DNA of 48,082 nucleotides from JBBIOI01 sp037443425 (lineage in GTDB: Bacteria > Desulfobacterota > BSN033 > UBA1163), in assembly GCA_037443425.1 (NCBI GenBank), contig JBBIOI010000008.1:1-48082 (forward strand), written 5' to 3'. The position numbers and the translations under genes were made by a program. Shown piece by piece: positions 42,687-48,082 of this stretch. A model generated the notes under the pieces. It ran no database searches, was not told where the DNA came from, and worked only from the letters and a program-made list of their open reading frames with translations. The stretch's first letter is position 1. Every line of letters begins with the position of its first letter.

Positions 42687-44288
42687 TCAATCTTTTTGGT
42701 TTGAAATGAGAACATAGTTCCAGTGTCCTATCCTCGCTTGATCGATAGGAGTCATCTCAATTCCTGTATCTCTTTTTAAATTTTCGAACATTTCAAGAAG
42801 AACTACAATAAAGACCCTTTGAGATGAATAGAAAACCTCTTTAAACCGATCAGTCGTTTCTATCTCTTCTATATAAGGCTTTTTTGTATAGTAGATCAGA
42901 CCATTTGATCTAAACCAAAATGTTTTAATTTCGTCACCGGATTCCATCTTTTTGAGAATCCTCTCTGAAAAGGCCTTAATAGAATGTTTCTCATTAAGCC
43001 TTTGAGGAAGACTATAGGATATATGAAGATGGAAAACCATGAAAATGGCTACCAAAGATAGAAAAGAAATTAATCTTTTTCTTTTGATAAAGAATAAAAG
43101 TGAAAGAAAAGAGCCAGAAAACAAATAAAGTAAGATGTATAGTACTAAAGGTTTAAATTCCTTATATAAGGAAAGTAAATTTTGAAAAAATCCATATGAA
43201 ATTAAGAAAAAAGGTATTAGGAAAAGAAAAACTAAAAAGAGTAGAGGGAAGATAAATCCTCTTCTTCCTTCAAAAGATTTAAGCCCTCGATCCCATAGCA
43301 AACCTACCATCATTGCAGCTGCTGGATAAAGGGGAAGAAGGTAGTTATCCTTCTTCCCTTTAGAAAGTGAGAAAAAAAGGAATAAAAATATAAACCATAC
43401 AGAGATAAATAAGATTTGCTCCCTCTTTTCATAGTTCCTTTTAAATCCGAAAATAAATGAAGAGGGTAAGAATACTATCCAGGGAAAGAATTCTAAGGGA
43501 AAACGAATAAAGTAAAAATAGAATGGTTGAGGATGAAAATGTTTTTCACCCTCAACATAGGTCCCTATTATCTGTTTAAAAAGGATCCAGTTGATATATT
43601 CTTTCCCGCCAATAAGACAAGCAGGAATCCACCATATCAATACAATTACGACAGAAATAAGGATTGCCAGGAGTAAATCGCGAGACCAGAATCTCTTTAG
43701 CTCTTTTTTAAAAGATGTAAAGATGAAAAAAATAGGAATGGCTAAGTAAGAGATTGGTCCCTTTGTTAAAACCCCAAGCCCAATAAAAAGTCCTGATAGG
43801 ATATAGTATTTTTGCCTCCTTTCTTCATTTTCATAACCAATGTAAAGGGAGAAAAGGGCTGAAAGAAAAAAAAGTGTGAATAAGGAATCTAACATCATCC
43901 AGCGTGAGATTTGGGGAAATAGAAAACATGTGGCCAAAACAAGACTCGAAAAGAAACCTGTTTCGAGACTGAAGAGTCTTTCTCCAAAATAGAAAATTAA
44001 TATAAAGCATAAAAACCCACTTATAGCAGAAGGAAGGCGATTACTGAATTCTGTATTCTCTCCTAAAAAGAAATTAAATAGATTTATCAACCAGAAAAAA
44101 AGCGGAGGTTTTTCAGCATAAACCTTTCCGTTGAGATGGGGTAAGATCCAGTTCCCTGTTTCTCTCATTTCTCGGGCAATAACTGCATATCGTGTTTCAT
44201 CAGGATCCCAGAGATCTCGTCCCCCGAGATTGAAAAAGAAGATAAATATCCCCACAATAAATAGAATGATAATGTAAATCTTTCTCAT
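42687..44288 (-). CDS. ArnT-like glycosyltransferase, intact
   Basis: 533-residue polytopic inner-membrane transferase. The first periplasmic loop has the canonical GGRDLWDPDETRYAVIAREM motif with its Asp-Glu pair, followed by LPHLNGKVYAEKPPLFFWLI; about 12 membrane helices and a C-terminal periplasmic domain (about 425-533). It should move a sugar from undecaprenyl phosphate to lipid A or another envelope acceptor. It is the first gene of a minus-strand operon and the only fully canonical ArnT-like member of the three here. The acceptor is not predictable from sequence. Confidence 0.9.
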   Translation of the reverse strand: MRKIYIIILFIVGIFIFFFNLGGRDLWDPDETRYAVIAREMRETGNWILPHLNGKVYAEKPPLFFWLINLFNFFLGENTEFSNRLPSAISGFLCFILIFYFGERLFSLETGFFSSLVLATCFLFPQISRWMMLDSLFTLFFLSALFSLYIGYENEERRQKYYILSGLFIGLGVLTKGPISYLAIPIFFIFTSFKKELKRFWSRDLLLAILISVVIVLIWWIPACLIGGKEYINWILFKQIIGTYVEGEKHFHPQPFYFYFIRFPLEFFPWIVFLPSSFIFGFKRNYEKREQILFISVWFIFLFLFFSLSKGKKDNYLLPLYPAAAMMVGLLWDRGLKSFEGRRGFIFPLLFLVFLFLIPFFLISYGFFQNLLSLYKEFKPLVLYILLYLFSGSFLSLLFFIKRKRLISFLSLVAIFMVFHLHISYSLPQRLNEKHSIKAFSERILKKMESGDEIKTFWFRSNGLIYYTKKPYIEEIETTDRFKEVFYSSQRVFIVVLLEMFENLKRDTGIEMTPIDQARIGHWNYVLISNQKD

Positions 44289-44419
44289 GAACCTTATATT
44301 TTTTTTAAGGATTATTATCAGATTCCCTTATATTCATTGAACTGAAAAGCCTTGTTTAATTATGTTTTTTATAAAAAAAAATTATAATTTTCTGAGATTA
44401 ATGTAAGATTAAATAAACA

Positions 44420-45166
44420 TTAAGATTTCTTAATATGATTTCCACCTTTGCCCCCTGGCAGGCTTTCTTCGTGCAACTGGGCCAGCAATTTTGAATAGTG
44501 TGAGAAATATTTCAGACCAATACATACAAGAAGAAGTAATCCCACGCCAGCAACAACATAGAGGAATGAGTTTTGGCTGTTAAGCTTGAGCGTTCCACTT
44601 GCTATTAGCGTAAATGGGATGGCTTCGGGCAGAATGCCGAAGGCTGTTCCCAGTAGAAAGTGACAATGCCGGATGGGTGAAAGCCCCAGCATAAAATTGA
44701 TGATCAGCCCACTCATGGGGACTTGGCGCACGGCAAAGACGAGCAGAGCGGTAGAATGCCCATGAAAGTGGTCCTGGAGACGGCCAATACTTGGCCAGCG
44801 ACGCAGGACAAAATCCCTGCCTCCCCAGCGCACAAACAAAAATGTTGCATAATAACCCGCCAGTGTTGGCAATTGGGTCCAAAGCAGGCCTTGCCAGAAT
44901 CCAAACGCCAATCCGCCGATGGGACAAAACAGCAGACGTGGCGTGCCCACGGCTACCAGTATGAAAACGATCACCATCCAGACCGTAGGTCCCACCCATC
45001 CCAATGACAGCAACCACCATTTAACGCTTTGGATATCGCTGAGATACTTCCGCACAGGCGTAATATAGACCATGAGAAACAGTGTTGCTATCACTCCCAG
45101 CATAATTAAGAGCTTCAATGGAAAATCTTCAATCCAACGTTTAGGAGTTTGGATTTGAGAAGCCAA
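44420..45166 (-). CDS. TVP38/TMEM64-family (VTT-domain) membrane protein
   Basis: 248-residue membrane protein of the DedA/VTT superfamily, some members of which move phospholipids or undecaprenyl phosphate across the membrane. The core has FILVAVGTPRLLFCPIGGLAFGFWQG, VRWGGRDFVLRR, FAVRQVPMSGLIINFMLGLSPIR and about six hydrophobic segments. Base composition is unlike its neighbours: I count 57% GC at 44761-44820 against 33% at 43441-43500 in the adjacent gene. That points to recent horizontal acquisition. It is separated from the glycan operon by 131 nt with no recognisable promoter. Confidence 0.85.
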   Translation of the reverse strand: MASQIQTPKRWIEDFPLKLLIMLGVIATLFLMVYITPVRKYLSDIQSVKWWLLSLGWVGPTVWMVIVFILVAVGTPRLLFCPIGGLAFGFWQGLLWTQLPTLAGYYATFLFVRWGGRDFVLRRWPSIGRLQDHFHGHSTALLVFAVRQVPMSGLIINFMLGLSPIRHCHFLLGTAFGILPEAIPFTLIASGTLKLNSQNSFLYVVAGVGLLLLVCIGLKYFSHYSKLLAQLHEESLPGGKGGNHIKKS

Positions 45167-45747
45167 AGTATAACCTCGAAGGGGGAGTTTTTATCATTTT
45201 ATTAGGAATTCAAAAATCTTATTAAAAATAATAATATCATTAATGAAAGGAGCGCGTCAATTCATCAATTCCATAATCCAATGTGTAATCTCTGAAACCA
45301 TGAATACCTCTTCATTTCTTATAGCGTTTCACTTCATCGACTTATCTATTATTTCCTTAATGATGTAAGGCAACAAAAGGCCTAATCGTGGAAACTCAAC
45401 CATAATGGATTGACGGAAATATTCATTAATTATCCTTAAGTTTCAATCTTTTGTGAACCTTTAGTCCATAATGCAGGTGCTGTTGTTCTCATAAGCGAAG
45501 AATTATTCCTATTAAAAAGAGACTTATTCCAAGCGGCCATACGAAAAACTCTTCTATCTCCCAATCAAACCAGATAAGAGAAAAAATTATTGGTAGAGTA
45601 ACCAAATAACCTCTAAAACGATAAGCTATATGTTTAATTTGCATCTTAATTAAAATCATAAATTCCGAAGATTAAAAGATGGTTAAAGGGAGATTAAGAT
45701 TTCTTAATTCTGAGGAAATTGATCATTATAATCGATATACTGTGAAA
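45167..45747. other. Intergenic stretch with decayed gene fragments
   Basis: About 580 nt without an intact gene. It contains a broken isoprenylcysteine-methyltransferase-like gene (45426-45659, minus) and a short possible DedA-family N-terminus (MVSEITHWIMELMN, 45301-45257, minus) that stops after 14 codons. The remainder is A/T-rich. Two decayed membrane-protein genes beside an acquired VTT gene suggest an unstable insertion region. Confidence 0.5.
45426..45659 (-). pseudogene. Isoprenylcysteine carboxyl methyltransferase-like fragment
   Basis: Starting at ATG 45659 the frame gives 56 residues of membrane helices (YLVTLPIIFSLIWFDWEIEEF, then GISLFLIGIILRL). It then meets a TGA (45491-45489) where relatives have Trp (RLW-x-Q), and continues in frame as EQQHLHYGLKVHKRL. 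The usual following TTTGPY...RNP methyltransferase core is absent. The family (ICMT-like small membrane methyltransferases) fits, but only the N-terminal half remains. A nonsense mutation plus loss of the 3' half marks it as a pseudogene. Confidence 0.5.
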
Positions 45748-47163
45748 TCAAATATTATGTAGAGAGGTTCTATTATAGGAAGGAAGATGGATTATAAAGG
45801 TTGATCCTTTATGAGGTTCACTTTTTACTTCAGTTCTTCCTCCATGGGCTTCGACTATTGCTTTAACTAAGCTTAGACCTAAACCTAGCCCCCTTTGGGC
45901 CCTGCTTTTATCTCCTCGAAATAAACGGTCCCATATCTTAGGAAGATCTTCTGGAGAAATTCCAATTCCCGTATCCATGACTTCGAGAATAACATTTTCT
46001 TCCCCCATATAAGCTTTTAGGTGAACCATTCCTCCGGAGGGTGTATATTTTATTGCATTATCGAGTAGATTTGCAATAACCTGTTTGATTCTATTTGGAT
46101 CCACCATCAAAAACAGGTTTTCTGTGGTATTTTTTTCAATCTTTATATTCTTTTCTTCGGCAAGGTAAAGATATAGTTCAATAGTTTCGTCGATAATTTT
46201 AGAAAAATCGACAACCTTAAGATCCAGTTTCATGGTTCCTGTCTCTGCTTCGGAGATGTCCATGAGGGTATTAAGCATCCGGAGGATTTGATCAGATTCT
46301 TCAACGCACTCTATTAATGCCTCCTTATATAGATTTATGTCTTCACATGATTGTAATGCAATCTCTGCTTCGGCTCTAAGTCGAGCCATAGGAGTTCGCA
46401 AATCATGGGCTACATTATCGAGCGAGCTTTTCATCCCTGTAATAAGTGATTCAATCTTTTCAAGCATCTCATTAAAAAGTCTAACCAATTCATCAAGTTC
46501 ATCTCCAGTGCGGGGTATCGGAACGTGAGCCCCCATCTTACCAGTAACAATTGATTGGACAGTCTGAGTGAGGTTTCGGATTGGTCTAAGTGCTCGAATC
46601 GCAAAGAATGTCCCTCCACCAAAACCAAGCATGATTAATGCAAAAATAACTATTGTGAATATTTCTCGAAAATGGTTTAAAATTCTTTCTCTTTCCATAT
46701 TACTTTTCCCAACTTGCAATATGTTTCCATCAAGCAATTCCGTAGTTGCAATTTCAAAAGTAGTTTTATTGGTTTTTGATTGAAGAATAATTAGTTTTTC
46801 ATCGTTTGATAAATCTATTTTCTCGAGCTCGTTTAAATCGAATCCAGAAAAGTTAGGAGGGAGGTTTACAAATAGTGTCTCGTTTTTATCGCTGGCAAGA
46901 CGCACAAGAAATGGATCTTTCTTGTCGGCCTCTGCTGTAGCATCCTTCTCTATATCCTCAATACCACCTGTTTCATAAAGGATTGAAAACTCCTCAAGCT
47001 TTGTCTGAATCATATTACGATCATATTCTCTTAGGGAAGAATAAAGAAAAATATAAGTGAGTCCAAAAAGAACCAAAGAGCTTAGAGAGAAAATAACAAA
47101 ATACCATAGGGTTAGACGGAAACTTAGGGTTTTCGGGATATTTTTAAGAGACCATAAGGACAT
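45748..47163 (-). CDS. Sensor histidine kinase
   Basis: Membrane sensor of 471 residues. Membrane helices at about 18-42 and 168-190 bracket a 125-residue periplasmic sensing domain. HAMP (about 190-243) is followed by HisKA with the phosphorylated H253 in NVAHDLRTPMARL, then HATPase_c with N box LLDNAIKYTP, G1 DTGIGI, F region and G2 GLGLGLSLVKAI. The layout resembles CusS/heavy-metal-type kinases, but the sensor domain has no visible metal-binding cluster, so the signal is unknown. Its first 20 nt overlap the response regulator gene upstream. Confidence 0.94.
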   Translation of the reverse strand: MSLWSLKNIPKTLSFRLTLWYFVIFSLSSLVLFGLTYIFLYSSLREYDRNMIQTKLEEFSILYETGGIEDIEKDATAEADKKDPFLVRLASDKNETLFVNLPPNFSGFDLNELEKIDLSNDEKLIILQSKTNKTTFEIATTELLDGNILQVGKSNMERERILNHFREIFTIVIFALIMLGFGGGTFFAIRALRPIRNLTQTVQSIVTGKMGAHVPIPRTGDELDELVRLFNEMLEKIESLITGMKSSLDNVAHDLRTPMARLRAEAEIALQSCEDINLYKEALIECVEESDQILRMLNTLMDISEAETGTMKLDLKVVDFSKIIDETIELYLYLAEEKNIKIEKNTTENLFLMVDPNRIKQVIANLLDNAIKYTPSGGMVHLKAYMGEENVILEVMDTGIGISPEDLPKIWDRLFRGDKSRAQRGLGLGLSLVKAIVEAHGGRTEVKSEPHKGSTFIIHLPSYNRTSLHNI

Positions 47164-47818
47164 AACCCATTCCCCTAAGTGTGTGAATCATCTTTTTTTC
47201 AAAGCCCCGATCTATCTTGCTTCGCAATCGAGATACCAGTACTTCTACTACATCGGTCTGTGGATCAAAATGGTAATTCCAGATATGTTCGAGGATCATT
47301 GTCTTAGAGAGAACACGTCCTGCATTTCGCATGAGGTATTCGAGCAGGGCAAATTCCCTTGGTTGTAACTCTATCTTCTTACCCTCCCTAATAACCTCTC
47401 GTCTTAAAAGGTCCAAAGTTAAATCACCAACCATTAAGCGAGTAGGTTCAGAAGTACCTGTAGCTCTTCGTATTAGGGCTTGAATTCTGGCAAGCAGCTC
47501 AGAAAAGGAGAAGGGTTTTGTTAAATAATCATCACTTCCAATCTGTAGCCCCTTGATCCGATCGTCAACCGATCGTTTTGCACTTAGAATGATTATAGGT
47601 GTATTTTTATTCTGCCTTCGTAGCTCTTCGATAATACTTAAACCATCACGTTTTGGTAGCATGATATCAATTATTGCTGCATCATATGGTTCATTAAGGG
47701 CAAGGTGAAGGCCTTCTTCTCCATCTCGTGAAAAATCCACCGAAAAACCAGCCTGTTTTAATCCTTTAACGATAAAGGATAATATTTTTAGGTCATCTTC
47801 TATAACGAGTATTCGCAT
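47144..47818 (-). CDS. OmpR-family response regulator
   Basis: 224-residue transcription regulator. Receiver domain with acidic pocket EDD (7-9), phosphoacceptor D51 (IIDIMLPKRDG), Thr/Ser site in ILSAK and K101 (LTKPFSF); C-terminal winged helix with ELQPREFALLEYLMRNAGRVLSK and DVVEVLVSRLRSKI. It resembles CusR/QseB-type regulators. The ATG at 47818 has no ribosome binding site and a probable promoter lies only a few bases upstream, so the mRNA may be nearly leaderless. It is expected to control its own promoter and the divergent gene at 47952. Confidence 0.94.
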   Translation of the reverse strand: MRILVIEDDLKILSFIVKGLKQAGFSVDFSRDGEEGLHLALNEPYDAAIIDIMLPKRDGLSIIEELRRQNKNTPIIILSAKRSVDDRIKGLQIGSDDYLTKPFSFSELLARIQALIRRATGTSEPTRLMVGDLTLDLLRREVIREGKKIELQPREFALLEYLMRNAGRVLSKTMILEHIWNYHFDPQTDVVEVLVSRLRSKIDRGFEKKMIHTLRGMGYVLMVS

Positions 47819-47829
47819 AGTATATAATC

Positions 47830-47858
47830 AAAATATCTCAAGTTTCCCTGGTAGTCAA
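47830..47858 (-). promoter_or_regulatory. Candidate promoter of the response regulator gene
   Basis: On the minus strand TTGACT (47858-47853), 17-nt spacer, TATTTT (47835-47830). Start of transcription would fall near 47823, only about 5 nt before the ATG at 47818, implying a very short or absent leader. Confidence 0.4.
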
Positions 47859-47875
47859 GAAGATAAGACGTTCCC

Positions 47876-47908
47876 AACCTTTCAAAAATGTAATCTTCCT
47901 GAAAGGTT
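47876..47908. promoter_or_regulatory. Inverted repeat in divergent promoter region (possible operator)
   Basis: AACCTTTCA (47876-47884) and TGAAAGGTT (47900-47908) are perfect 9-bp inverse repeats with a 15-nt spacer, about 24 bp centre to centre. They lie between the regulator gene and the divergent secreted-protein gene. The right arm overlaps the -35 position of a TATAAT at 47927-47932 that has no consensus -35, the usual look of an activator-dependent promoter. Confidence 0.4.
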
Positions 47909-47951
47909 TAGGAAAGCTTACGTTGTTATAATATATGAGGAGGTAATAAGA

Positions 47952-48082
47952 ATGAAAAAGACAATAACTCTTGTTTTTTTAATTGTCTTATTATTTACTG
48001 GAATCAATGGAAATGCTTTGGGTCTCATTAAGGCAAAATCGAGATTGATAATTGGAGAGATTGTATCTTTTGAGCCAACTAA
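47952..48082 (+). CDS. Secreted/periplasmic protein, 3' partial
   Basis: ATG after a GAGGAGGT ribosome binding site; 43 codons to the window edge without a stop. The N-terminus is a clear signal peptide (MKKTITLVFLIVLLFTGINGNA, with likely cleavage after NGNA), followed by LGLIKAKSRLIIGEIVSFEPT. The function is not recognisable from this part. Divergent from a two-component system, so a plausible target of it. Confidence 0.75.
   Translation, partial: MKKTITLVFLIVLLFTGINGNALGLIKAKSRLIIGEIVSFEPT

Noticed and set aside
44723..45007. Plus-strand and alternative minus-strand frames over the VTT gene
   Set aside because: GC-rich sequence opens several frames; only the 44420-45166 frame has recognisable family motifs and membrane segments.
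1..48082. CRISPR arrays, rRNA genes, complete IS elements, toxin-antitoxin or phage-defence cassettes
   Set aside because: No regular direct repeats with spacers, no rRNA-like sequence and no transposase or defence-type gene were found on either strand.

Overview
The window looks like chromosomal DNA of a low-GC Gram-negative bacterium of deltaproteobacterial type (Desulfobacterota or a close relative). The main reasons are the gene order pyrG-kdsD-lptC-lptA-lptB-rpoN-hpf-ptsN-hprK-rapZ-EIIA(Man)-ptsH-ptsI, LPS export genes implying an outer membrane, a regulatory rather than sugar-transporting PTS, a class II (B12) ribonucleotide reductase, and spoVG in a Gram-negative setting. No phylogenetic test was possible. 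TTG and GTG starts are common, and most genes are densely packed with overlaps of 1-4 nt.

Positions 1-25144 (+ strand) form an almost uninterrupted run. It starts with alanine/threonine synthesis (alaC, hom, thrC, an AcuC deacetylase and an ApgM-like enzyme that is probably the missing homoserine kinase). It continues with pyrG, the Kdo/LPS-transport block, rpoN and the Ntr/regulatory PTS block. The run ends with metK-ahcY (methyl cycle), an RND efflux pair and ispG. A sigma-54-like -24/-12 sequence lies just before the ApgM-like gene.

Positions 25146-31591 hold a convergent CDP-alcohol phosphatidyltransferase, a repeat-rich gap, a PAC2-family gene, and a minus-strand operon ndk-rlmN-mtnP-(Mut7-C nuclease)-rsmD-coaD driven by a near-consensus promoter. 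The gap after it carries a small inverted-repeat element. Positions 31592-35441 (+) hold a NifU-type Fe-S protein, nrdJ, a lipoprotein, ispE, spoVG and tRNA-Gln(TTG).

Positions 35442-45747 are the accessory part. Behind the tRNA lie a recombinase fragment and a single integron attC-like site. The attC core coincides with the truncated 3' end of an ArnT-like glycosyltransferase gene that also has an in-frame TGA. Upstream of that pseudogene on the minus strand is a seven-gene envelope-glycan operon: ArnT-like, membrane phosphoesterase, Gfo/Idh oxidoreductase, DegT aminotransferase, GT2, ArnT-like, broken ArnT-like. The oxidoreductase/aminotransferase pair resembles enzymes that make 3-amino UDP-sugars. 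The GT2 and ArnT-type proteins would load and transfer a sugar through undecaprenyl phosphate. A GC-rich VTT-domain gene, probably acquired, and decayed gene fragments follow.

The right end holds an OmpR-type regulator and its sensor kinase (minus strand). They are divergent from a secreted-protein gene that runs off the window, with a shared intergenic inverted repeat.
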